A program made the translations under genes and the position numbers. From Pararhizobium arenae (GTDB lineage Bacteria; Pseudomonadota; Alphaproteobacteria; Rhizobiales; Rhizobiaceae), in NCBI RefSeq assembly GCF_001931685.1, contig NZ_MOOY01000002.1:248001-312000 (forward strand): DNA of 64,000 nucleotides, written 5' to 3'. The notes under the pieces are model-generated. The model saw nothing but the letters and a program-made list of their open reading frames with translations. It was not told the DNA's origin and made no database searches. This document shows, piece after piece, positions 34,390 through 46,297 of this stretch (the stretch's first letter is position 1; each line of letters starts with the position of its first letter).

Positions 34390-36290
34390 TCAGCTTACCT
34401 CGTCGCTGTACCAGAAGGTATCCGGCATGTAGACGCCGAGATAGGAGGTGGGTTCGAAGCCATAGAGCCCTTCCGTCGGCACGTTCTGAAGGCGGGCCGA
34501 ATGCAGGAGCGGCTGAAGCGTGCCGTTGACGATGCCGATGGAAAAGACGTTCTCGGTATAGATCGAGAGCATCTCGTGCCAGATGCGCGTCTTGTCCTCA
34601 TCGGTTGAGGCATGGCCCCATTCCGCAAGCAGCGCCGAGAGCTGGCGCACCTCCTCGATATCCGGCTTGCTGGCCATCGTGTCGCCGGAGAGGAAGTTCA
34701 ATCCCCAGGCCGGCCATTGCAGTTGGGAATCCATCGTCGGGGCGAGCTGGCCGGGGTTCATCTCGGCGGTTGGAATGCCGTTTTCCAGCCCGGTCCAGAT
34801 CGACATCATGATTTCGCCGCCGAGCGCGCGGTTGAACAGGACCTCGCGTTGGGAGGTCTTGATGAACAGCGGAATGCCGATCGCGCGCCAGTGGTCTGTC
34901 ACGAGTTCGAGCACGTCGGTTTCGAGCGTGCTTTCCCCCGCGGTCTCGATGACGATCTGGGCGACGCGGCCATCCGGCAGAAGCCGCATGCCATCGTCGT
35001 CGCGCTTGTCGAGGCCGATCTCGTCGAGCAGCGCATTGGCCTTGTCGGGATCAAAATCGGCCCAGGCGTGGGCATATTCCTCCTTGAACAACGGGCTTTC
35101 CGGCAGCGGCGAATCCGCCGCTTCCCGGCCCAGCCCGTAAAAGGCGACCATGTTGACTTCATGCCGGTTTATCGCGAGCGACAGCGCCCGGCGGAACCGA
35201 ACGTCGATGAAGAATTTGCGCCAGACTGAATCGCCGATATTCAGATTGGGCAGGAGCGCAACGCGCGAGCCCTGCGTGCGCTTCCAGAGATTGACCTTGA
35301 CCGGATAACGCTTCTCGGCCTCTTTGAGGAAGCTGTAATCGACAAAATCGACGCCGTTGGCCTGCAGGTCGGTCTCGCCAGCGCCGGTCTTGGCGGCGAT
35401 GATGCTGGAGGAGCTGACGTTCAGCACGAAGCGATCGACATAGGGAAGCTGCAAGCCGTTTTCATCGACGCGGTGGAAGTAGGGATTGCGCTCGAAAACG
35501 AACTGATCGGCCGGCGGGGTTGTGGTGTTGCGCCACGGGTCGAGCGTCGGCAATTCCGGGTTTTCCGGACGGTAAGTGCGCGACATCTTGATGTGGAGAT
35601 CGGCCCATTTTTTCACACGCTGCTCTTTCATGAGAGCGGAAAGCCGGAAATCGTCCTGATACTTGCGGTGGAATTTCCACATATAGTGGAACGGCAGGAA
35701 GAGCGTTGCCGGCGAGGCGGCGGCCAGATTGGGCAGGAAGTCCGGATTGGGCGTTTCCCAGGTGTAACGCACGGTCAGCGGATCAAGGACCTCGAAGATC
35801 GGTGGCTTGCCATCGGCCAGGAAGTATGTGGGAAGGCCGCCCTTGCGCAAATCCTTGTTGAGGACCACGTCCTCCCAGCAATACCGGAAATCTTCCGCCG
35901 TGAAATTGGCGCCATCAGACCACTTATGCCCCTCGCGAAGCTTGAAGGTGAAGATGCGGCCTTCCTGCACATCGAAGCTTTCGAGGATGTCCGGCTGCAG
36001 CTCGAAATTCTGGTCGTAACCGACGAGACGGGCGTAGCCGTACATCGTCATCAGCCGGATGTCTTTCTGGCTGCCGATGATCATGCGCACGGTGCCGCCG
36101 TAGCGACCGGGCTTGCGGCCCATGGCCGAGAGATTGATGAAGCGGGGATGCACCGGCACCCGCTCGTTCAGCGCCGGCATACGCTGTGCCCGCAGATAGG
36201 GCCTGAGGAATTCCGGCTCGACCACCCCCGCGCGAAGCGTACCGGGAAGCAGGGCGGAGGCGAGCAGGCCGAGCGCCGTGCGTCTGGTGA

Positions 36291-36294
<4 letters not shown>
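34390..36294 (-). CDS. Extracellular solute-binding protein family 5
   Basis: A 634-residue periplasmic binding protein of the oligopeptide/nickel/oligosaccharide class. The signal peptide carries a twin Arg (MITRRTALGLLASALLPGTLRA), suggesting Tat or Sec export. After it come GRYGGTVRMIIG, LREGHKWSDGANFTAEDF and later FFIDVRFRRALSLAINRHEV, all SBP_bac_5 landmarks. At over 600 residues it is longer than DppA and closer in size to rhizobial oligosaccharide/peptide binders. ATG 36294 overlaps the ATPase stop (ATGA), so an extended start at 36570 is rejected. Ligand unknown. Confidence 0.9.
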
Positions 36295-38213
<1,919 letters not shown>

Positions 38214-38413
38214 CCCTGAAATTTCTCCGTTCCATCTCTATAACCACCAGACGACGCTGGCGGTTCCGGCTTTTTTAGCCTTGTCTGGAACGAGATTAGC
38301 GCACGGTCATGGGCCTGTCCATGACCGTGAGATGAAATTGGGCAGCGCAAGCCGAAGGCCGTAAAGTCGTGAAATTACTCAGACTTGGCTTGCAGATGGT
38401 GCATCTTGCGCCG

Positions 38414-39760
38414 CTATTGCAGCAGCTTGTTCCACAGGTCGCGTGTCTGCGGCTTGCGGTTGTTGCGATAAAGAAGCATGACCTGCTCGGCTTCCGAGCG
38501 GGTTTCGAGCGCCTTGCTCTGCATGGTCTCGGCGTAGTCAAGCTGAAGATGTGCATCGCTGGGTTTCAGAAGCGTGACCTTCTGGCGTACGCCGCGCAGC
38601 TTCTCATCGCCGAGCGTTTCCCATTCGCCACCGCTGTATCCCGCGAAGGACTGGCTGGCGACAATGGGGCTGTTGAATTTTTTCGTCAGCGTCTGAAGCC
38701 TTTGCACTTCGTTGACGGCAGATCCGAAGGCCGAGAAGGTCAGTCGGTCCTTCAGCCCGACATTTCCGAACATCACGTTGCCGACATGCAGGCCGATGCC
38801 ATAGCGAATTTCGCTGAGACCCTTCTTCCGTCGGGTCGTGTTGAGCTGCTCCATGCGGGCGGTTGCCTGACGCACCGCCGTCATCGCAGAGTGGACGGCG
38901 ACCTGCGAGGGCTCCCTGTGGCGGCCGCAAGGGTAAACGGCGAGGAAGCCATCGCCGAGAAAGCTCAGGATTTCGCCACCTTCGCCGTTGAACGGCGTGG
39001 CGATCGCATCGAAAAACTCGTTGAGCGTGTCGATGTAGACCTGCCGGCCTTCCTTTTCCGCAAGCATGGTCGATTGGCGCATGTCCGCCATGACCAGCGC
39101 CGCCCGGATGGTTTCCCCGTCGCCGCGTCGAACCTGACCGGAGAGCACCCGTTTGCCAGAGTTGGCACCGAGATAGGTGGTCAGCATGTTGTCGGCGAGC
39201 TTGCCGAGAACCGCCATCTTGGCGGCGACAGCAAGGCTGTTTTGAACGCGCAGCAGCGCGTCGATCACGTCGTCTCCAAAACCGCCGGGCGCATCGGTCG
39301 CCCAGGAGCCGATCATGCCCTGACCGGATGCCTCGCCGAAGGACTGCACGAAGGCGATATAATCGGTCGTTCCCATAGCCTTCAATTCTTCGAAGATCGG
39401 GAACTCGTTCGGCGTCAGCGGGGTGATCTGGCGGCGGAGATGGTCGAGATTGTTGCTGAGCAGGTAGTAATAGGGGCTTTTCAGGAAGCGGTTGGCATCG
39501 TCGTCGTCCTCGTCGGCCCGGTAGCCCTCCACCGTCATGCCCTGGCCGCGCAGCCAGGTGAAACCGAGGGCGTCGTAGAGCGGGTGCAGCATCGAGAAGC
39601 TGAGGTGGATGCGGCTAAGCGGCAGGCCGGCTGCTGCAAGCCGCTCGCAAAAACCGGTGACGATGGTTTCGAGGCTGTCACCGTTGAGCGCGGTCTGTTT
39701 CAGCCAGCCGGAGACGCGATCGAGCAAATGGGAGGAAACGCGGCTGTGATGGATCGTCAT
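38414..39760 (-). CDS. Soluble class III adenylate cyclase
   Basis: A 448-residue protein, paralogous in architecture to the cyclase at 467. The N-terminal 220 residues form the same unassigned sensory region (CERLAAAGLPLSRIHLSFSMLHP). The cyclase domain (about 240-400) has the first metal Asp in LVMADMRQST, the second in SFLGDGFLAVYP, and Asn/Arg in FGSAVNEVQRLQ; the usual G-D before A-V-N is G-S here. A longer frame to 39886 has no family similarity, so ATG 39760 is used. It is divergent from the UDP-sugar dehydrogenase. Confidence 0.88.
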   Translation of the reverse strand: MTIHHSRVSSHLLDRVSGWLKQTALNGDSLETIVTGFCERLAAAGLPLSRIHLSFSMLHPLYDALGFTWLRGQGMTVEGYRADEDDDDANRFLKSPYYYLLSNNLDHLRRQITPLTPNEFPIFEELKAMGTTDYIAFVQSFGEASGQGMIGSWATDAPGGFGDDVIDALLRVQNSLAVAAKMAVLGKLADNMLTTYLGANSGKRVLSGQVRRGDGETIRAALVMADMRQSTMLAEKEGRQVYIDTLNEFFDAIATPFNGEGGEILSFLGDGFLAVYPCGRHREPSQVAVHSAMTAVRQATARMEQLNTTRRKKGLSEIRYGIGLHVGNVMFGNVGLKDRLTFSAFGSAVNEVQRLQTLTKKFNSPIVASQSFAGYSGGEWETLGDEKLRGVRQKVTLLKPSDAHLQLDYAETMQSKALETRSEAEQVMLLYRNNRKPQTRDLWNKLLQ

Positions 39761-40116
39761 CGCTTCAGTCGTCTTTCTCACGCTAAAAAGAATATGGCAT
39801 GTGCAGACGCCTGGACGGGGCGGCCGGGTGCAAGCGGTACCGTACCCGATATAAGCATGCTTTGCGCGAATGCCAGAACCGATCAATCACATTTTGATCA
39901 AAGCATGTCCTCTGCGAGAGATTATCATTTAAGGTTATGTTTCATATATAGAATTTCAGGTAGCGGTGTTTCGTATGCGTGGCATATCTTGCCGATTCTC
40001 GCGCTCTCGCCCGGGGCATGGCTGCTTGACACCCGCAGAAATAATCATCAACTGACGACCATCCAAAACGCCTCCAAAGCGAGGCCTCCCGCCGAAACCA
40101 GACCGCGAGCACGCCC
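39761..40116. other. Divergent intergenic region, 356 bp
   Basis: It lies between the divergent cyclase and UDP-sugar dehydrogenase genes. It is locally AT-rich at about 39885-39965, where promoters for both genes may lie, but I can fix no convincing -35/-10 pair and no repeat. I see no coding frame with family similarity. Confidence 0.5.
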
Positions 40117-41472
40117 TTGACCACTCCTCTCCACGAGCCCGCCCCAGCGTCCCGGGCATTGCTGTCGAGCATCGAAACGCGGACCTCCCACATCGGCGTT
40201 ATCGGTCTCGGATATGTCGGTCTTCCCTTGGCCATGACCGTTGCCAGAAGCGGTTTTCCGGTGACCGGGTTTGATATCGATCCGGCGAAGATGATCGCGA
40301 TCGAGGCTGGCCGCTCCTATATCGAGGCCGTTTCGGACGAGGTTCTGGCCGCGGAAACGGCGGCTGGCCGCTTCCGGGCAACCACGGATTTCGGCAAGCT
40401 TGCGGATTGCGATATCATCGTCATCTGCGTGCCCACGCCACTGACGCGCCATCGCGACCCCGACCTCTCCTTCATCGTCAAGACGTGCGAGGCCATTGCC
40501 GCGACGCTGAGGGCCGGACAATTGATCGTGCTCGAATCCACCACCTATCCGGGGACCACGAACGAGGTGGTCCGGCCTATTCTCGAACGTACCGGACTTG
40601 TTTCCGGGCGGGATTTCTTCCTCGGCTTTTCGCCGGAGCGGGAGGATCCCGGTAACCGCGACTTCAAGACGTCGAGCATTCCGAAGGTCGTTGCGGGCGA
40701 TGGTGCGGACGCCTCCGAACTGGTCATCGCTTTTTACGCGGCGGCGGTCGAAAAGGTGGTTCCAGTATCCTCGACCGCGACCGCCGAGGCTGTGAAGCTG
40801 ACCGAGAACATTTTTCGCGCGGTCAACATCGCGCTCGTCAATGAGCTGAAGGTCGTCTACGAGGCGATGGGCATCGATATCTGGGAAGTGATCGATGCGG
40901 CCAAGACCAAGCCCTTCGGCTACATGCCATTCTATCCCGGGCCGGGGCTCGGCGGGCACTGCATCCCCATCGACCCGTTCTATCTCACCTGGAAATCGCG
41001 CGAATACGAGCTGCCGACCCGGTTCATCGAGCTTGCCGGCGAGATCAACTCGTCGATGCCGCGCCATGTGGTGAGCCGTCTTGCCGAAGCGCTGGATATC
41101 AAATGCGGCAAGGCGCTCAGCCGCTCGAAAATTCTCGTCATCGGCCTTGCCTACAAGAAAAACGTGCCGGATATCCGCGAAAGCCCGTCGCTGAAACTGA
41201 TCGAACTGATCGAGGAACGCGGAGGGAGCGCATCCTACCACGATCCGTTCGTGCCGGAGATTCCGAAGACCCGCGAATATCTTGCCCTCAAGGGACGGCG
41301 ATCGGTGCTGCTCGATGCCGAGACCGTTCGGGCTTTCGATGCGGTGCTGATCTCGACCGATCACGATGATGTCGATTACACCGGTCTTGCGCAATGGTCG
41401 CCGCTGATCGTCGATACCCGCAACGTGTTTTCCCGCCGGGACATCGCGGGAGACAGTATCGTCAAGGCGTGA
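40117..41472 (+). CDS. UDP-N-acetyl-hexosamine 6-dehydrogenase (WecC/WbpA/TviB-like)
   Basis: A 451-residue enzyme of the UDP-glucose/GDP-mannose dehydrogenase family. The Rossmann motif is GVIGLGYVGLPLA (about 27-39), and the family stretch is YPGTTNEVVRPILE. The catalytic Cys282 sits in GPGLGGHCIPIDPFYL, and Lys227 in AVKLTENIFRAVN. The LGGHCIPIDP and KKNVPDIRESPS patterns favour UDP-HexNAc rather than UDP-glucose dehydrogenases. It makes a UDP-uronic acid for surface polysaccharide. Initiation seems to be at TTG 40117, since the first in-frame Met lies inside the Rossmann fold. Its 3' end overlaps the convergent DUF3095 gene by 11 bp. Confidence 0.9.
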   Translation: MTTPLHEPAPASRALLSSIETRTSHIGVIGLGYVGLPLAMTVARSGFPVTGFDIDPAKMIAIEAGRSYIEAVSDEVLAAETAAGRFRATTDFGKLADCDIIVICVPTPLTRHRDPDLSFIVKTCEAIAATLRAGQLIVLESTTYPGTTNEVVRPILERTGLVSGRDFFLGFSPEREDPGNRDFKTSSIPKVVAGDGADASELVIAFYAAAVEKVVPVSSTATAEAVKLTENIFRAVNIALVNELKVVYEAMGIDIWEVIDAAKTKPFGYMPFYPGPGLGGHCIPIDPFYLTWKSREYELPTRFIELAGEINSSMPRHVVSRLAEALDIKCGKALSRSKILVIGLAYKKNVPDIRESPSLKLIELIEERGGSASYHDPFVPEIPKTREYLALKGRRSVLLDAETVRAFDAVLISTDHDDVDYTGLAQWSPLIVDTRNVFSRRDIAGDSIVKA

Positions 41473-42643
41473 CGGCGGCGGTGGTCTGGCCGGGGCCGAG
41501 TTTCTTCATGCGGCTGGCCGCCACCGCGTAGCCGCCCGCCGCGCCATCGATGAAGTGCATGTGATCGTTTGAAAGCGGTGACGGCACGATGCAGGTCATG
41601 AGAGCGGAATCCTGCCGGTGCAGGCCATAACGGCAGATGCCGACGATGGCGGCCTGCTCAAGCCGCGCCTCGATGCGTGATCGCCGGTTCGCATCGATAT
41701 CGATCGTCATTTTCAGGCCGTCATCGAATTTGCGGAAATCGGAATTGCGGCCAACGTCGCGGCGGTACTGGGCGGCATCGAAGCTTCCAAGCTTGCGGTT
41801 CAAGCGAAACAGCGTCACGGTCAGCAGATACTGCGCGACGACAAAGACCTTCTGCCGCCATCTTCCCTTCTTCGGTCCACGGGCACGCGCTTCCGCATCT
41901 ACCCCGGCGGACGAAAGACCGAGTTCCGGTCCGTCTTCCCCAACGGGATGCCCCCCGCGCTCCTCGCCGCCGGCAATCGCCACGATGTCGCTGACCAGAG
42001 CAGTAAAGCTCCCGGTGGTTGCCGCCGGGCCGGGGAGGGCGATGATCGAGACGATTTCTCCGTGACGCGACTGGATCGGGTTCCAGCGGCAGGAAAGGCC
42101 GCTGAGATCGGGCCTGGCACCTGCAAGCGCGGGCTTCACGGCGTAGAGACCTTCTTTCATTCGGGCTTCCGCCCAGCTCGCGCCACCGCCGGAAAACATG
42201 GCGTAGGACGCGCCGGGGCTCACCTGAAACCGGGCGACACGCACGTCGAGCCCGGCATCGTGAATATCGACCACAGGCACGAGAGCGGCGCGTAACGTCA
42301 GTCCGAGTTCTTCCCGGACCCAGTTCTGCACGGCGGCGAGAGCGTCATGGGCAAGGCCGACCGAGGCCGGGGGAACCGCCACCAGCGCGCCGTCCCCGCC
42401 GAAAACGAAAGGCAGGTCGTGCTGGCCCACTGCATTGAGGATGGCGGAGATGACGCTGGCACCTGCCATGTTCACGGCCTTGTAGCGGCCCGCCTCGATT
42501 GCCCCGGTGGAATCAACGATATCGGCTGTCGCCAGCGACCAGTCTTGCGGCAGCGGGCGGTAATTTGTGCTGTCGGCCACACCTTCGAAATCGGTGAAAA
42601 CGGGAAGCGTGCTGAAGAAGTCGTCGGTCGTCGGCTGGGTCAT
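41462..42643 (-). CDS. DUF3095 family protein with cyclase-like motifs
   Basis: A 393-residue protein of the uncharacterised DUF3095 group. The N-terminal half shows a nucleotide-cyclase-like pair, LATADIVDSTGAIEAGRYK and PFVFGGDGALVAVPP, which resembles the two metal-aspartate motifs of class III cyclases. The later FSGGGASWAEARMKEG and the C-terminal CIVPSPLSNDHMHFIDGAAGGY are family features. Whether it cyclises or merely binds a nucleotide is unknown. No signal peptide or membrane segment is visible. Its neighbours are a true cyclase and two methyltransferases, and the operon is a single gene. Confidence 0.85.
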   Translation of the reverse strand: MTQPTTDDFFSTLPVFTDFEGVADSTNYRPLPQDWSLATADIVDSTGAIEAGRYKAVNMAGASVISAILNAVGQHDLPFVFGGDGALVAVPPASVGLAHDALAAVQNWVREELGLTLRAALVPVVDIHDAGLDVRVARFQVSPGASYAMFSGGGASWAEARMKEGLYAVKPALAGARPDLSGLSCRWNPIQSRHGEIVSIIALPGPAATTGSFTALVSDIVAIAGGEERGGHPVGEDGPELGLSSAGVDAEARARGPKKGRWRQKVFVVAQYLLTVTLFRLNRKLGSFDAAQYRRDVGRNSDFRKFDDGLKMTIDIDANRRSRIEARLEQAAIVGICRYGLHRQDSALMTCIVPSPLSNDHMHFIDGAAGGYAVAASRMKKLGPGQTTAAVTP

Positions 42644-42777
42644 GGCGTCAGGCTACCGTATTGGTGATGAAACAGAAATCGCTTTCCTGCGTTGCAATCA
42701 GCCAATTGAGAAAATTCCTGATCTCGCGGTCGACCGAATGCGGCGATGCGTGTTAAGCGGGTTCATCAGCAAGCAAC

Positions 42778-43272
42778 ATGGGCACGATACGAATGAGCCG
42801 TCTCGATAGTTTCATCCGCCGCCTCAGCGCCCAGCGGGATGTTCTCAACCATATCAGCGGCGAGGTGCGCGAAAAGGATGGCGCGATCCTCGAAATCGGG
42901 CTTGGCAACGGCCGAACCTTCGATCATCTGCGCGAGCTTTTTCCCGAGCATCGCATTATCGCCTTCGACCGGGCGGTTGGCGCTCATGGCTCGTCCCTGC
43001 CACCGTTGGAAAACCTTGTCATCGGCGAAATTCGCGAGACGGCGCAACCGTTTATCGGTTCGGAAGCCGTGCTTTTTCATGCCGATATCGGCACCGGCTA
43101 TGACGATAAGGATGCCAAGACGCTGACGTGGCTGCCGCAGCTTGCCGCAGGCGCCATTGCCAGGGGCGGTCTTGCCGCGTCGGGCCTGCCGCTGGAGCAT
43201 CCGGATCTCGAAGCCTTGCCGTTGCCGGAAACGGTCGATGAGGGGCGTTATTTCCTGTACCGGAGGCGCTGA
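42778..43272 (+). CDS. Small class I SAM-dependent methyltransferase
   Basis: A 164-residue protein with the SAM-binding motif I AILEIGLGNGRTFDHL at about 36-51 and an acidic motif II in IIAFDRAVG. The later VLFHADIGTG corresponds to motif IV. It is small for a methyltransferase, consisting of little more than the Rossmann core. The ATG at 42778 or 42793 (MSRLDS) are both possible. It ends one base before the convergent FkbM-type gene. Substrate unknown. Confidence 0.82.
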   Translation: MGTIRMSRLDSFIRRLSAQRDVLNHISGEVREKDGAILEIGLGNGRTFDHLRELFPEHRIIAFDRAVGAHGSSLPPLENLVIGEIRETAQPFIGSEAVLFHADIGTGYDDKDAKTLTWLPQLAAGAIARGGLAASGLPLEHPDLEALPLPETVDEGRYFLYRRR

Positions 43273-44139
43273 TCACGGCATCAGGAAAAGATCGAACTGC
43301 TCTTCTCCGAGCGGGATATCCTTGACCTTCATTTCCTCCTGCTCGTCTTCGCGGAAGACGATGCAGTGCTCGTAATGGCGGGCAAGCTCCGCCGCGAAAG
43401 CGATGGTGCCTTCGCGGCCGTAGAAGGTTGGCGAAAACTCCATATAGAGCGGCACGCGCCGCGCCATCAGCGCCTGCATCGATCGGCAGGCGACGGGCTC
43501 ATATCCCTCGATATCCATCCAGACCAGGCCGACATCTTCCTCGCTGAAACCGGCATTGCGCAGGATTGCGCCGACGGGGCGCACCGGAACCTTGATCTCG
43601 CGGTCGCTTTCGCTCTGGCGGATGGCGCTGCTCTTGCCGAAATTCGCCTGGTGCTGGAAGAAGGCGATCTCGCCTTCGGTTTCGCCGGCCGCACATAGGA
43701 CAGCTGTGACCTGCGCCTTAAGATCGTTCTGTGCAAGATTGGTTTCCAGCATCTCGAAATTGCGGGGGTCTGGCTCGACGCTGACGATGTGCCTGAAGGC
43801 CTTGGCCAGCGCGAAATAGATCGTCTGGGTGCCGATATTGCCGCCGAGTTCCAGCAGTACCTTGTCGGCGTCCAGCAATGAGCGCTGCTTGAGGATTCCG
43901 AGCAGCCGCTCGACATGATCGCGCTCGAAATGACCCTTGCGATAGATCTTGCGGCCGACGTAATCATGCGGCGAAAAGGTCATGACGTGATCGCCGCAAT
44001 CGGCGGTCATGGTGATGACGCGGGGGCTGATCGAGGCGACCAGCATTTCGCGGCCGACGCGGGTGTTCAAAAGCCGCCGGGCGGTGCGGTTGCGCCATTT
44101 GCGCAGTTTCTTGCGCAACAGGTCGGTGGTCTTCGTCAT
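43273..44139 (-). CDS. FkbM-family methyltransferase
   Basis: A 288-residue methyltransferase with the FkbM fold. The SAM site is LLELGGNIGTQTIYFA (about 95-110), followed by IVSVEPDPRNFEMLETNL and, near residue 205, LVWMDIEGYEPVA, the family's DIEG motif. The N-terminal 40 residues are basic. Such enzymes O-methylate sugars or polyketides; with glycosyltransferases and a UDP-HexNAc dehydrogenase nearby, surface sugar methylation is a reasonable guess. Confidence 0.88.
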   Translation of the reverse strand: MTKTTDLLRKKLRKWRNRTARRLLNTRVGREMLVASISPRVITMTADCGDHVMTFSPHDYVGRKIYRKGHFERDHVERLLGILKQRSLLDADKVLLELGGNIGTQTIYFALAKAFRHIVSVEPDPRNFEMLETNLAQNDLKAQVTAVLCAAGETEGEIAFFQHQANFGKSSAIRQSESDREIKVPVRPVGAILRNAGFSEEDVGLVWMDIEGYEPVACRSMQALMARRVPLYMEFSPTFYGREGTIAFAAELARHYEHCIVFREDEQEEMKVKDIPLGEEQFDLFLMP

Positions 44140-44203
44140 GCGTCAGCTCTTCGAGGTCTCGATGCGGGTTCAGCCTTTGAGCATGATCCCGCAGGAAACG
44201 CCA

Positions 44204-45976
44204 TCAGAACAATGCGTCTTCGAACAGATCCTCGTCGCTCTGCACTTCTTTTGCGGGCGCGACGGCCGGCGTTCCGAAGGCTTCCATCTGCGGGATGACG
44301 GCGTTGTGCACATTGCGCTCCTGGACCATCGTGTAGGTCTTGAAGATGCGCTGGGAAAGGCCGCCGAGCACCGCGTCGAGACCTTCGGTCGAGGCGATTT
44401 CAGAGCCTGCGATCGTGCAAAGCTCGTCGGCGCAGGTGGACAGGATTTCGCCGAGATCGTGCTGGAAATCGAGCTTGGCGATCATCAGGCTGATCTGGGT
44501 TGCGACCTCGCGGCCATGTTCGGAAAGGGCGGCAAGCTCGCCTTCCATGGCGTTTGCCGTGTCGCGGATGTTGGAGACGGCGCCGTTCAGGCGTTCACCA
44601 AGCCCCTGAGAACCGGAGCTTGCTGTCGCATTCATGGCGTCAGCTGCCTTGTCGAGGCGGGAGAGGCCATCGACGATATGGTCGGCGGATTCATCCAGCT
44701 TGGCGGCGAAGATTCGCAATTCGCCGGTGACGACGTTGATCGAGCGGCCTTCCTCGCCAAGCCTGCTGCAGCGCAGGTTGGTGTTCAGCGCCATATAATG
44801 GATGTCCATCTTGACGCCGCGGATATTGCCGATGCCTTCGAGCAGGCGGGATGCGGTCGAGGCCGTGGACTGGCTGACGGCATCAGCCTTCAGGCTTGCG
44901 GCTTCGACCTGCTTGACGATGCCAAGCGCCTTGGTGACGCTGTCTTCCAGCGCGCGCATGAAATTGTCTTCGCTGCCGCCGCCCTGCATCTGGCTGCGCA
45001 GGTTGAGGATTTCCTGGGTATCGCCGCCGAAGCTGGCGATGGTCTGCACGACGTTGCGGCTATCGCGCTGAAAATCCTCGACCATTTCGACCAACTGCGC
45101 GGCGCAAAGATGATGGATCAGATTGGAAAGGCGCTCACGCTCCGCGCCGGAAAGGGCGCGGCCTTCCTGACTGTCAAGGCTATCGTCGAGCATCGACAGC
45201 GAGGCCTGCACATGCTCGATACGCTGGCGGGTGATGTCGCCGATCTGAAGAGCTGAGAGCGTGGTGGCGACCTTCGACTGAATGCCGCGGGCAAGGACCG
45301 AGACCTCGCGGGCGATGACGCCGAGCTTGGCGCGATTTTCAGTGATGGTGCGAGCGTCCTTTTCGAGGGCACGCACGACATCTGGAACCGTCTGGGCATA
45401 TTGTTTGGAGATGTCGCTGCCAAAACTGCGGGCGACACCGAGTTCCTTTTCAAGTGCTGCCAGCTGGTCGGCAAAGCTCTTGACTTCGGCCGTGCCGGAG
45501 CGGATGCGCTCAAGGATCTCTTCGGCAAAACCGGAAAATTCCGGCAGGCCGGCGCCTGTGATCTTCACGGTCACGGCAAACGTCTGCAGGTAGCGCATGG
45601 TCTCCTGCATGTCCTCGACATGGCTGCGCATGCCGGAGCCGGCTTCGGCCAGCGCGCTCAGATGCGTCTGGCGGCTCGCCTGAATATCCGGAAGATCGGA
45701 GAGGTTCTTCACTGTGGCCAGCAGGTCGGCCATGGTGTCGTTGGCCGAACCGGTTTCCAGCGAGCGGCTGATATTGTCGAGCGAGGCCAGCAGCCGGTTC
45801 AGGACGTCCATGACCGAGAGAAGAACATTGCCGCCCTCGAGAAAACGTTGCTCGACCTTGCTGCGCGCCGCCTCCAGCTTGTCGCTGATGCGACTTGAGG
45901 TGCCGTGATCATGATGTCGGGCAATGGCTGCATTCTGTGTCACGGGAACCTCGACTTCCAAATATTGTTGCGCCAA
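44204..45976 (-). CDS. Soluble MCP-like chemotaxis protein with a diverged tip
   Basis: A 590-residue, membrane-segment-free, mostly helical protein. The coiled-coil region near 350-480 aligns with the methyl-accepting signalling domain, but the hairpin tip is altered: IHYMALNTNLRCSRLGEEGR stands where MCPs have a [25 protein letters not shown] tip, and INVVTGELRIFA stands for [12 protein letters not shown]. The C-terminus is acidic (SDEDLFEDALF). It is divergent from STAS-cheY-cheA, which places it in the locus as a possible atypical receptor or adaptor. CheA coupling through this tip is doubtful. Confidence 0.8.
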   Translation of the reverse strand: MAQQYLEVEVPVTQNAAIARHHDHGTSSRISDKLEAARSKVEQRFLEGGNVLLSVMDVLNRLLASLDNISRSLETGSANDTMADLLATVKNLSDLPDIQASRQTHLSALAEAGSGMRSHVEDMQETMRYLQTFAVTVKITGAGLPEFSGFAEEILERIRSGTAEVKSFADQLAALEKELGVARSFGSDISKQYAQTVPDVVRALEKDARTITENRAKLGVIAREVSVLARGIQSKVATTLSALQIGDITRQRIEHVQASLSMLDDSLDSQEGRALSGAERERLSNLIHHLCAAQLVEMVEDFQRDSRNVVQTIASFGGDTQEILNLRSQMQGGGSEDNFMRALEDSVTKALGIVKQVEAASLKADAVSQSTASTASRLLEGIGNIRGVKMDIHYMALNTNLRCSRLGEEGRSINVVTGELRIFAAKLDESADHIVDGLSRLDKAADAMNATASSGSQGLGERLNGAVSNIRDTANAMEGELAALSEHGREVATQISLMIAKLDFQHDLGEILSTCADELCTIAGSEIASTEGLDAVLGGLSQRIFKTYTMVQERNVHNAVIPQMEAFGTPAVAPAKEVQSDEDLFEDALF

Positions 45977-46297
45977 TCAATAGTTGAAGGGTGCAAACTT
46001 CTGGTAAATCGCAGACTCGTCCACGTTGCACCCTGATACAGCTCGACTGACGCCGGCCGGGGCACGTGTTTGCCATGCCATATTTTGCCGGATTCCGATT
46101 ACGGCAGTCTAATATATTGATAATATTAATTTAATTGAATTATTTGACGTGGCGCAGTGAAAAGTACCGGGTAAAATTTCATAGTGAACAGACTCGCAAT
46201 AAGTGCATTCAAATACAACCTGCATTTACGCCATGTTAAGGCTGGCGTGAGATTCCAGAAGAAGGTTCACTAGTATTCACTGTTTAGCGGGGCTGGC
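45977..46297. promoter_or_regulatory. AT-rich divergent promoter region of the chemotaxis locus
   Basis: A 321-bp gap between the divergent MCP-like and STAS genes. Around 46110-46145 the sequence is nearly all A and T, unlike the GC-rich surroundings, which fits a promoter region for both directions. No clear sigma-factor consensus, operator or repeat could be fixed by eye. Confidence 0.5.

Noticed and set aside
40020-40060. Sigma70 promoter before the UDP-sugar dehydrogenase (TTGACA at 40026)
   Set aside because: No -10-like hexamer lies at a 16-18 bp spacing, so the hexamer is probably coincidental.
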